DNA from: Candidatus Altarchaeales archaeon A3
GTDB lineage: Archaea > Altiarchaeota > Altiarchaeia > Altiarchaeales > Altiarchaeaceae
Reading direction: 5' to 3'
DNA: 5,264 nucleotides
NCBI GenBank assembly: GCA_002083985.1
Contig: MTER01000202.1
Coordinates: forward strand, 1 to 5,264
How positions within the stretch are numbered: the stretch's first letter is position 1; every line of letters begins with the position of its first letter. Positions 1-5,264 of this stretch are shown piece after piece. The notes under the pieces are model-generated. The model had not been told where the DNA came from. It ran no database searches and was given only the letters and a program-made list of their open reading frames with translations. The position numbers and the translations under genes are program-made.

Positions 1-17
1 TGAAAACAAGTAATTCT

Positions 18-794
18 ATGCCGAATAATTCTATACCTATACGCGAGTTGGTTATGGACAAAGTAAACGAATATGAGAAAGCAAAAGCATACTCTCTAAA
101 AGATCCAAATGATGTTGATTTTGACATAGTAAAAGAATTGAATATTGAGCACATAAAAGAATTTATAAAGAATATTGATGATTTGGAAAAAAATAAAGAT
201 TATCAAAGGTTATTGACCGCAAGCAAAGAGGAATTGATAGATGTTTTAAAATTAAGATGTATAGAAGACCTTGTAAAACTTATAGACAAAGAAAAAAGGT
301 TTATAGAAGAAGAAAAAGAATATCTAGAAGAAGAAAAATTTATAATAGAAAATGGATTAGATGCAGATGATGTTATGACAGAGGAAGAATTAAAGAAATT
401 GGAAGTAAAAGAAGTTAGCACCAAAAATTGGGATGATGAGATTTACTGTTCTATTGAAAATTCTTTTAAAAGATTGATTGAAAAAGGTGCAAAGATATTA
501 GAAAGAGAAAAAGAATATGAAGAAAAAGATAAAGATGAAATAAACGAGTTTAAAAAGAAGCTTGGTAAAAATTACTTTAAAATATTATATGTGGATGAGA
601 TTTACAATGAAAAAGGAATTATCATGCGTTCATTAATAATACGGTTTATTTTTTCATCAGGGATGTTATCTACACATATAAATCCACACCTAAATTATAC
701 TCGTTATCCCAAACAAACATTTAATGACAAATTTGGATTTGAAAATTACAAAATAGGATTAGGAATTGTAAATATCTATAGAAATAGTAGATAA
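18..794 (+). CDS. Charged coiled-coil protein of unknown function, possibly 5'-partial
   Basis: I do not recognise this 258-residue protein. It is extremely rich in Lys and Glu. Residues about 85-112 (with IEEEKEYLEEEKF) and 151-182 (with LEREKEYEEKDKD) look like long charged helices, probably coiled coils, and resemble each other loosely. Residues about 185-258 differ: they are less charged, with a hydrophobic LIIRFIF stretch (206-212) and a Tyr/Asn/Pro-rich part (HINPHLNYTRYP), suggesting a small folded domain. There is no signal peptide or convincing membrane segment. The start is uncertain. The frame stays open to the left edge (AAA ACA AGT AAT TCT before the ATG), no ribosome binding site is visible, and a second in-frame ATG lies at 54, so the true start may be outside the window. 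The C-terminus may also be wrong, because a charged Lys/Glu frame continues in +1 to 828. It lies 58 bases before purD on the same strand; co-transcription is possible but unproven. Confidence 0.6.
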   Translation: MPNNSIPIRELVMDKVNEYEKAKAYSLKDPNDVDFDIVKELNIEHIKEFIKNIDDLEKNKDYQRLLTASKEELIDVLKLRCIEDLVKLIDKEKRFIEEEKEYLEEEKFIIENGLDADDVMTEEELKKLEVKEVSTKNWDDEIYCSIENSFKRLIEKGAKILEREKEYEEKDKDEINEFKKKLGKNYFKILYVDEIYNEKGIIMRSLIIRFIFSSGMLSTHINPHLNYTRYPKQTFNDKFGFENYKIGLGIVNIYRNSR

Positions 795-828
795 AATATT
801 AAAAGAACTTGAAAAAAAAGAAAATTAA
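772..828 (+). pseudogene. Possible frameshifted C-terminal tail of the preceding gene
   Basis: Just where the preceding gene ends (NIYRNSR, TAA at 792-794), the +1 frame opens at 772, after a stop at 769-771. It reads ISIEIVDKILKELEKKEN and stops with TAA at 826-828. This is an amphipathic Lys/Glu-rich helix in the same style as the rest of the preceding protein. A one-base insertion anywhere between 772 and 791 would explain the switch and give a native protein about 12 residues longer. The stretch is short, and AT-rich DNA readily encodes Lys/Ile/Glu, so chance is a real alternative. Confidence 0.3.
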
Positions 829-852
829 CGATAATCTTTATTTTAAATCAAA

Positions 853-2157
853 ATGCAAAAAATTTTATTAATAGGAAACGGAGCAAGGGAAAACGCTATT
901 GCCGAAAGTGTTGTCAAATTCGGATATGAACTTTATGGATTTATGTCTGCAAAAAATCCCGGAATTGTTAAATTGTGCAAGGGCTATAAAATAGGAAATA
1001 TTTTGGACGCCGAAAGTGTAGTAAATTTTACAAAAACCATAAATGCAGATGCGATAATTATTGGTCCTGAAGCACCTCTTGAAGCGGGAGTTAGCGATAA
1101 AATTTTTGAAAATGAAATACCGTGCATTTCTCCGACAAAATCATTGGCACGACTTGAAACAAGTAAGGAATTTGCCCGAAATTTAATGAAGGACCATCAT
1201 ATTAACGCATATCCTAAATTTGAAATTTTTAAAAGCGATGAAATTAAAGAGATGTTTAAATTTATTGATGATTTGCAGGATGTTGCTGTAAAACCAATCG
1301 GACTGACAGGCGGAAAAGGCGTAAAGGTTATAGGAAAGCAACTGAATGATGTGGAAGAAGCAAAGAAATATGCAGGTGAAATTTTAGAAAAAGACAAGAT
1401 TATTTTAATTGAAGAAAAACTTGAAGGCGAAGAATTTACTCTGCAGGCATTTTGCGACGGAGAAAATTTAGCACCATGTCCGTTAGTTCAGGATCATAAG
1501 TCTGCTTATGAAAATGATGTCGGACCAAACACGGGAGGAATGGGTTCTTATTCTGATAAAGACCTTATGCTGCCTTTTGTTACGCGAGCAGATTATGACG
1601 ATGCACTAAAAAATTTAAAAAAAGTAATTAATGTATTGAAAAAGGACTACGGAAAGTATATTGGAATTTTATACGGGCAGTTCATTGCTACAAAAGACGG
1701 CGTAAAAATTATTGAGTTCAATGCACGGCTTGGAGACCCTGAAGCGATGAATGTTTTGCCTTTAATTAAGGATAACTGGATTGAAAAAATTTTAGACAAA
1801 AAATTAAGTTCGGGGCTGAAATTTGAAAATAAAGCTACGGTCTGCAAATATTTAGTTCCTGCAGGATATCCTGAAAATCCTGTCCGGACAGAAATTTCCG
1901 TTGATGAGAGCAAATTTGGAAATAATAATTCAAAAATTTATTATGCAAGCGTTTATGAAGAAAACGGAAAAATTTTCAGCACGCATTCAAGGGCGATTGC
2001 ATTACTTGGAATTGCAGAAACAATTGAAGAAGCAGAAAAGATTGCCGAAAATTCAACAAAATTTGTTAAGGGAAATTTATATCACAGAAAGGATATAGGA
2101 ACAAAGGAATTAATAAATAAGAGGATTGAGCACATAAAAAGGATACGGAATGTTTAA
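853..2157 (+). CDS. purD: Phosphoribosylamine-glycine ligase (GAR synthetase)
   Basis: This 434-residue protein is a full-length PurD. It joins 5-phosphoribosylamine to glycine using ATP, giving glycinamide ribonucleotide, an early step of de novo purine synthesis in the cytoplasm. The N-terminal domain has the glycine-rich turn GNGARENA (8-15) and the GPEAPLEAGVSD block (71-82). The ATP-grasp core has VAVKPIGLTGGKGV (144-157), EEKLEGEEFT (187-196), QDHKSAYENDVGPNTGGMGS (213-232) and the family signature ARLGDPEA (291-298). The C-terminal domain contains KYLVPAGYP (332-340). Length and motif order match archaeal and bacterial homologues, and the wording of the blocks is closer to archaeal ones from memory. 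One oddity is Asn at residue 14, where the family usually has His (GREHA). The ATG at 853 fits the N-terminus exactly, although no Shine-Dalgarno sequence precedes it. No other purine gene is in the window. The last 8 bases overlap the start of a damaged small frame. Confidence 0.97.
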   Translation: MQKILLIGNGARENAIAESVVKFGYELYGFMSAKNPGIVKLCKGYKIGNILDAESVVNFTKTINADAIIIGPEAPLEAGVSDKIFENEIPCISPTKSLARLETSKEFARNLMKDHHINAYPKFEIFKSDEIKEMFKFIDDLQDVAVKPIGLTGGKGVKVIGKQLNDVEEAKKYAGEILEKDKIILIEEKLEGEEFTLQAFCDGENLAPCPLVQDHKSAYENDVGPNTGGMGSYSDKDLMLPFVTRADYDDALKNLKKVINVLKKDYGKYIGILYGQFIATKDGVKIIEFNARLGDPEAMNVLPLIKDNWIEKILDKKLSSGLKFENKATVCKYLVPAGYPENPVRTEISVDESKFGNNNSKIYYASVYEENGKIFSTHSRAIALLGIAETIEEAEKIAENSTKFVKGNLYHRKDIGTKELINKRIEHIKRIRNV

Positions 2158-2370
2158 CGATAAAAATTTAGATGGCTGTCATAAAGATTATCAGTAGGGA
2201 ATATATGGAACAAAATATATAAATCAAAAAGTTTGTGAAATGTGTAAGAAAACCGAAGATGACGAAATTTTGTTTGATTTTTTAAGCATTTCTTCGTGAC
2301 GAGAGCATTTGTAGACAAACTCACAATAAGGAACACAAAATTGAGAGAGATTCATTTTTCTCCTTTGTGA
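2150..2370 (+). pseudogene. Small Cys-containing gene with in-frame TAG and a frameshift, probably decayed
   Basis: The gap after purD reads as a nearly continuous small protein of about 73 codons. An ATG at 2150, overlapping the end of purD by 8 bases in +1, opens MFNDKNLDGCHKDYQ. TAG follows at 2195-2197. The same frame then continues GIYGTKYINQKVCEMCKKTE and DDEILFDF up to a T6 tract (2278-2283). Without a frame change it stops at TGA 2297-2299. A -1 shift at the T tract continues as KHFFVTRAFVDKLTIRN and TKLREIHFSPL, ending at TGA 2368-2370, which overlaps the 3' end of the convergent helicase gene by 19 bases. CH (residues 10-11) and the CEMC pair could form a metal site. I recognise no family. 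The overlap with purD is typical of an operon partner. Two interruptions favour a decayed gene or sequence errors; recoding is possible. Open frames of 30 codons also arise by chance in AT-rich DNA. Confidence 0.35.
2268..2283 (+). terminator. T-rich stretch that may end purD transcription
   Basis: The run ttttgtttgatttttt lies 111 bases after the purD stop. Archaeal transcription commonly ends at oligo-T tracts without a hairpin, and no GC-rich stem is visible here. It is the most T-rich stretch between the two convergent genes on the + strand. The same T6 tract is also the suspected frame-change point of the small gene, so the two readings compete. Confidence 0.25.
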
Positions 2371-5003
2371 TACTCTTCCACAACACTTTTCCAAAGAGTA
2401 TCATTCACCTTATCTTTTTCTTCAATAAATGCCTTAAAAAACTCTTCGGGACTATTGATCCATGATAACATCAAAATAATTTTTTCGGAAATGGTATTAA
2501 AAGCGCTTTTGACAGGTTGTTTTATATCAAGTTCGCAATTAATTTGACCTGTATTAATTGTGTTTCTCAATCCGAGATAACCAATTGCTACATTTATATT
2601 GTCAAGAGGAATATTTTCTTTGACGGCAAACACCTTTTTGTAAATTTCAAGCTGCTGTCTATGATTGGAACCCCTATCAGTATCTTTATTTGTTTTCCAG
2701 TCCACTATCAGATATTTATCTCCTTTTTTAAATACAGCATCTATGGAGGATCTAAATTTTAAAGGAGAATCAAATCCAAGAGAAGATAATTGTATCTCTA
2801 ATTTCAGTTCCGGTTTAACCGAATCAGGGTAATCCTCTTTAATCTTCTCAATAAGCTTTAAAACATTCTCAATGTATGGCTTTGCATCTTCGTTTATGAA
2901 ATATTCTTCTTCCGACAATATTCGTCTCGCCGTTTCATGCACTTTTGAACCAAGCAGAGTGGCATTGACCTCTTTTAATCCAAGAATCTTTTTAACAAAA
3001 TAATCATAAGGATGTGCTTTTTCGGGAAGTGAACTGTAAGAAACATGATTCAATGATTCAAAATAATTTTTAACAAAATTCTTTATCCAGTTATCATTTG
3101 AATACAGTAACGCCTTTGCGTCATCAAATTTTCCATTGACAAACAGATTGAATGCCCTTTTCCTGCTTTCATTCAAATCCGGAGATGATGTCTTATTCGC
3201 GTCAATATTGCCACATTCAGCATAATCATTCAGATAATCATTAATTTTATCAGTGAGAATAAACAATTTGTTCTTTGCCCTTGTAAAAGCAACAAAATTA
3301 ATTCTCAAGGTCTCTTCTTCAAGTTCTTCCTCAACATTTATTCCCTTTGATTTCAAAATACCTTTAACTACGCTATCCTGAAAATTATCATTATTTTTTA
3401 TTTTTGACGGAATATAAATAACATTATCAAACTCCTTACCTTTTGCCTTATGAACCGTAGTAAGAACAATACCTTTCTCTTTTTCAACATCTGAACCCTG
3501 TGACCGAAGGTCAGATAATTGCAGATAGGATATCAAGGATTCTATGTTTTTATCTGTAAGAACAGACATTGCTTCTCGATACGCTGCCTGCATTATGATT
3601 CCGGCAGAAAGATAGTCATTGCCATAGCTTATGCATACCGGAATGATTTTTTCCCTGAAAAGTATATTAACATCCTCAACAGTTTTTATTCTTTCGCGAA
3701 GCTCTTTGAAAGCAGGTATTTTTTCATATATTTCTTCAAGGCATTTTACGGGCGATGTATTGAAAGCATCCTGCAGCGAGCATGGAAAAAACGGAGTAAA
3801 CATAGCATTCTTTATATCTTGCACATCAGAACTCGAAAGACCTTTTAGAAAATTAATAATGTGAGTCCTTGCATCACTGGAAGATGAAAAAAATGTTGAA
3901 CTGAAATTTATTCCTCTTGCATCAAGTTCTTTGGCAATGGATATTACCTGAGAATTTGTTCTTGATAGAATAGCTGTCCTGCCATTCTGATTCCTGGCAA
4001 GTTCGCAGGCAGCAGGATATGTTTTGTCTCTGCTTACCTCATAAATCGCTGGCTTTGGACCTGTTTTGTCTTCCGCACTGCATAAATCTTTTAATTCTTC
4101 CTTGTGTGTTAAGTCATTGGTTTTGGAAACAAAATAAGCCCTGGCATAAGATAAAATTTCATTTGTGCTCCTGAAATTCTCGGAAAGCACAAATTTAGCT
4201 GAATTCTCAAATTTTCCGAAGTTCAGTATTGAGCCGCCCTGAAAGCCAAAAATGGCCTGTTTCTTGTCGCCAACAACAAAAAAATTTCCGTCCGGCTTAA
4301 GCGATTTAATGGCAATATCAGCCTCCATCATGTTAACATCCTGCAATTCATCAACCAGTACATAATCAAACAATCTGTGATTATTCAACGCCATAAATTT
4401 GAGCAGCAGATCAGCATAATCAACTCCTTTTTTATTTTTTATCTCTTCGTAGTGTTTAAAAATATCAACAAAATATTCTGCAAATTGAGCAATCTCTTCT
4501 TTTGTGTAAGTCCTTCCTCCTTCAAGGAAATTTTTTGCTTCGGCAATATCTACTTTGTCAGGAGTTATTCCAAAGCTTTTCAGATATCCAATCAGGTTTT
4601 CCATCTTTGGAACAATCGTCTCAATCAGGTATTCATCGGGATAATTCATGATATGACTATCTTTAATATATTTTAAAATAGAATATCTTAATAAATTATT
4701 ATCTAATATTTCATTTTCATCAATATTGTCCAGGGCGTAGGAATGAAAAGTAAACACATTTAATTTGGAAATATCCATAGAAATGTCCTGCTCTTTGACA
4801 ACCTTAATAATTCTGCTTTCCATCTCTTTCATGGCCTTTTCGGTAAAGGTCAGGCAAAGTATCTGTTCGGGTTTAATACCTTTTCTTATTAAATCAGTAT
4901 ATTTGCAGGCAAGTAAAAGGGTCTTTCCGGTGCCTGGATTGGCAGTAACTAATACATTGCCTTCCTGTTCAATTATTTTTTGCTTTTCCGTGTTTAGCGA
5001 CAT
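2352..5003 (-). CDS. UvrD/Rep-type helicase fused to a RecB-like nuclease
   Basis: This 883-residue protein should unwind DNA using ATP and cut it with its own nuclease, as in end processing or recombinational repair. The superfamily 1A helicase motifs are all present: Q motif near Q8, Walker A ANPGTGKT (21-28), motif Ia LTFTEKAMKEME (51-62), Ib TFHSYA (85-90), II VDELQD (217-222), III GDKKQAIFGFQG (245-256), IV SENFRST (274-280), V TTVHKAKGKEFD (515-526) and VI VAFTRAK (571-577). The C-terminal third carries a PD-(D/E)XK nuclease of RecB type: GSKVHETA (685-692, H689), SIDAVF (753-758, D755), VDWKT (767-771, D768 and K770) and QLEIY (784-788). No cysteine cluster follows, so an AddB/Cas4-like iron-sulfur site is unlikely. 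At 883 residues it is shorter than bacterial RecB or AddA, and no RecC, RecD or AddB partner is present. The ATG at 5003 places LNTEKQ at the N-terminus as expected for UvrD proteins. Upstream, its first 54 bases are duplicated. Confidence 0.95.
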   Translation of the reverse strand: MSLNTEKQKIIEQEGNVLVTANPGTGKTLLLACKYTDLIRKGIKPEQILCLTFTEKAMKEMESRIIKVVKEQDISMDISKLNVFTFHSYALDNIDENEILDNNLLRYSILKYIKDSHIMNYPDEYLIETIVPKMENLIGYLKSFGITPDKVDIAEAKNFLEGGRTYTKEEIAQFAEYFVDIFKHYEEIKNKKGVDYADLLLKFMALNNHRLFDYVLVDELQDVNMMEADIAIKSLKPDGNFFVVGDKKQAIFGFQGGSILNFGKFENSAKFVLSENFRSTNEILSYARAYFVSKTNDLTHKEELKDLCSAEDKTGPKPAIYEVSRDKTYPAACELARNQNGRTAILSRTNSQVISIAKELDARGINFSSTFFSSSSDARTHIINFLKGLSSSDVQDIKNAMFTPFFPCSLQDAFNTSPVKCLEEIYEKIPAFKELRERIKTVEDVNILFREKIIPVCISYGNDYLSAGIIMQAAYREAMSVLTDKNIESLISYLQLSDLRSQGSDVEKEKGIVLTTVHKAKGKEFDNVIYIPSKIKNNDNFQDSVVKGILKSKGINVEEELEEETLRINFVAFTRAKNKLFILTDKINDYLNDYAECGNIDANKTSSPDLNESRKRAFNLFVNGKFDDAKALLYSNDNWIKNFVKNYFESLNHVSYSSLPEKAHPYDYFVKKILGLKEVNATLLGSKVHETARRILSEEEYFINEDAKPYIENVLKLIEKIKEDYPDSVKPELKLEIQLSSLGFDSPLKFRSSIDAVFKKGDKYLIVDWKTNKDTDRGSNHRQQLEIYKKVFAVKENIPLDNINVAIGYLGLRNTINTGQINCELDIKQPVKSAFNTISEKIILMLSWINSPEEFFKAFIEEKDKVNDTLWKSVVEEYHKGEK
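4950..5003 (-). repeat. 54-bp perfect direct repeat, gene copy
   Basis: These 54 bases are the first 18 codons of the helicase gene (MSLNTEKQKIIEQEGNVL). They match 5109-5162 base for base, at an offset of exactly 159. The identity starts at the ATG and ends at the Leu codon just before the Walker A strand. Identity begins and ends abruptly, which points to a recent event or an assembly artefact rather than an old duplication. Confidence 0.97.
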
Positions 5004-5040
5004 ATATTTAGCGACATTTTTATATATTTAGCGACATTTT
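5002..5040 (-). repeat. 20-bp tandem repeat carrying extra start codons
   Basis: Positions 5002-5020 and 5022-5040 are identical 19-mers (atatatttagcgacatttt on +), giving a period of 20. On the minus strand each carries ATGTCGCTAAA, the first 11 bases of the helicase gene except that the next base differs. With 5003 and 5162 there are four copies of this start block. The ATG at 5037 reads MSLNI then stops; the ATG at 5017 reads MSLNICR then stops. Only 5003 opens the long gene. Confidence 0.9.
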
Positions 5041-5060
5041 AAATTTATTTGTCTTTTTTT

Positions 5061-5109
5061 GGTGCAACTTTTTTTACTCATATAAAATTCTAAAAAAAGG
5101 TGCAACTTT
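5061..5109. repeat. 11-bp direct repeat pair around an AT-rich spacer
   Basis: ggtgcaacttt occurs at 5061-5071 and again at 5099-5109, the second ending one base inside the upstream 54-bp copy. The spacer holds ttttttta (5069-5076) and taaaaaaa (5091-5098), which could pair as a weak all-AT stem with a 14-base loop. The pair may be a scar of the event that created the duplication, or a short binding motif. No transposon ends are recognisable. Confidence 0.7.
5079..5090 (-). promoter_or_regulatory. Weak alternative TATA-like box for the helicase gene
   Basis: The minus strand reads GAATTTTATATG. With the usual 25-base spacing, transcription would start near 5057-5060, giving a leader of about 55 bases before the ATG at 5003. 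A further TATATAAAA at 5018-5026 lies too close to that ATG for normal spacing. No Shine-Dalgarno sequence precedes 5003. Choosing between these boxes needs transcript start data. Confidence 0.2.
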
Positions 5110-5162
5110 AATACATTGCCTTCCTGTTCAATTATTTTTTGCTTTTCCGTGTTTAGCGACAT
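5109..5162 (-). repeat. 54-bp perfect direct repeat, upstream copy
   Basis: This is the second copy of the helicase 5' end, with its own ATG at 5160-5162. The copies are identical, including wobble bases. Flanking sequence differs at once on both sides: c at 5163 versus a at 5004, and t at 5108 versus c at 4949. This copy lacks the Walker A and everything after it, so it cannot encode a working helicase. Confidence 0.97.
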
Positions 5163-5182
5163 CTTATTATTTTTATTATTTG

Positions 5183-5193
5183 AAATTTATAAA
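5183..5193 (-). promoter_or_regulatory. Candidate archaeal TATA box before the upstream start codon
   Basis: On the minus strand this reads TTTATAAATTT. The TTTATAAA core (5186-5193) is centred about 27 bases before the ATG at 5162, the spacing expected if transcription starts at or near that ATG and the mRNA is leaderless, as is common in archaea. Purine-rich sequence (AAAG) just upstream could be part of a BRE. The region is very AT-rich, so chance matches are easy. Confidence 0.35.
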
Positions 5194-5195
5194 CT

Positions 5196-5264
5196 TTAAA
5201 TTTTATACCTGCATAACTGCTTGCTCAAATGCCTTCTGTGTCCGGGTTCAACTTCATAAATTCC
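5196..5264 (-). other. Window edge: possible C-terminal fragment, not identifiable
   Basis: On the minus strand all three frames can be read from the edge, and none is convincing. One gives GIYEVEPGHRRHLSKQLCRYKI with TAA at 5196-5198. A second gives EFMKLNPDTEGI with TGA at 5225-5227. A third is open only from 5247 and gives TRTQKAFEQAVMQV with TAA at 5203-5205. The first two are open to the edge and could be the end of a leftward gene. If so, it would end about 190 bases before the helicase start and could precede it in an operon. This end of the window is less AT-rich than 5163-5200, which fits coding sequence. Confidence 0.2.

Larger units (their letters stand above)
5028..5162 (-). pseudogene. 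44-codon frame from the duplicated helicase start, ended by one in-frame TAA
   Basis: Reading from the upstream ATG gives MSLNTEKQKIIEQEGNVL, then KLHLFLEFYMSKKSCTKK, then RQINLKCR and TAA at 5028-5030. The frame is the same as the helicase, because the offset of 159 is divisible by three. After the TAA, eight sense codons (IYKNVAKY) lead straight to the helicase ATG at 5003. One stop therefore separates this frame from an N-terminally extended helicase. It has no helicase motif and is best read as a truncated duplicate. It could also act as an upstream frame that affects translation of the main gene; nothing in the sequence proves this. Confidence 0.45.

Noticed and set aside
203..424. Ser/Phe-rich 73-codon open frame antisense to the coiled-coil gene
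   Set aside because: The Ser/Phe/Asn-rich composition is what the complement of Lys/Glu-rich codons gives. It is a shadow.
144..2138. The 15-mer attgagcacataaaa occurs in the coiled-coil gene (144-158) and near the end of purD (2124-2138), encoding IEHIK in both
   Set aside because: It is short, within coding sequence, and built from common codons of an AT-rich genome. The flanks do not match, so coincidence is enough.
2154..2336. A 60-codon open frame on the minus strand in the purD-helicase gap, MFLIVSLSTN...
   Set aside because: It is antisense to the small Cys-containing frame, is rich in Phe/Leu as expected of a shadow, and has no start signal or recognisable motif. It would start only 16 bases after the helicase stop, but nothing else supports it.
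3519..3864. Overlapping + strand open frames inside the helicase gene (also at 2517-2762, 4377-4676 and 4765-5031)
   Set aside because: They lie antisense to a gene with a complete set of helicase and nuclease motifs, and show no motif or start signal of their own.
5002..5162. Repeats before the helicase gene as a CRISPR array or IS element
   Set aside because: There are too few and too unequal units for CRISPR, no regular spacers, and no transposase or terminal inverted repeats. The repeats are copies of the adjacent gene's own start.
5240..5264. gggttcaac near the right edge resembles a tRNA T-arm
   Set aside because: No paired T stem, acceptor stem or anticodon arm can be built from the visible flanking sequence.

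Overview
The window is AT-rich (roughly 30% GC by eye) and looks like part of an archaeal chromosome. Three things suggest this. The PurD protein has archaeal-style sequence, such as the N-terminal MSAKNPGI block and the QDHK...GPNTGGMGSYSD block. None of the three long genes has a Shine-Dalgarno sequence at its start. AT-rich boxes resembling archaeal TATA elements lie upstream of the leftward gene. A lineage cannot be fixed from sequence alone; a small-genome or DPANN-type archaeon is only a guess.

Layout, left to right. Positions 1-794 hold a rightward, very charged, probably coiled-coil protein of unknown function. It is open to the left edge, and its C-terminus may be frameshifted. Positions 853-2157 hold an intact purD (glycinamide ribonucleotide synthetase, purine biosynthesis). 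The 2158-2351 gap is mostly accounted for by a small Cys-containing reading frame (2150-2370). That frame starts inside the end of purD but carries an in-frame TAG and needs a one-base frame change at a T6 tract, so it is either decayed or recoded. Convergent to these is an intact 883-residue gene (2352-5003, leftward) for a UvrD/Rep-type superfamily 1A helicase fused to a C-terminal RecB-like PD-(D/E)XK nuclease. This is probably a DNA repair or end-processing enzyme, and it stands alone here.

The most unusual part is the 5' side of the helicase gene (5004-5162). The first 54 bases of the gene are repeated perfectly exactly 159 bases upstream. The upstream copy has its own ATG, in the same frame as the helicase, with a TATA-like box at the spacing expected for a leaderless archaeal transcript. 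It runs into one TAA 24 bases before the real start. Between the copies, the start-codon block ATGTCGCTAAA occurs twice more, in frames that stop at once. This looks like a local duplication that displaced the gene from its original promoter, or a short upstream reading frame that controls it. The last 100 bases hold no gene that can be named.

The genes do not form an obvious pathway: a purine biosynthesis gene and a DNA repair enzyme lie convergent, flanked by unknown or damaged small genes. No complete new system can be claimed. The points worth checking are the duplicated 5' end of the helicase gene, its solitary helicase-nuclease architecture, and the broken small gene after purD.
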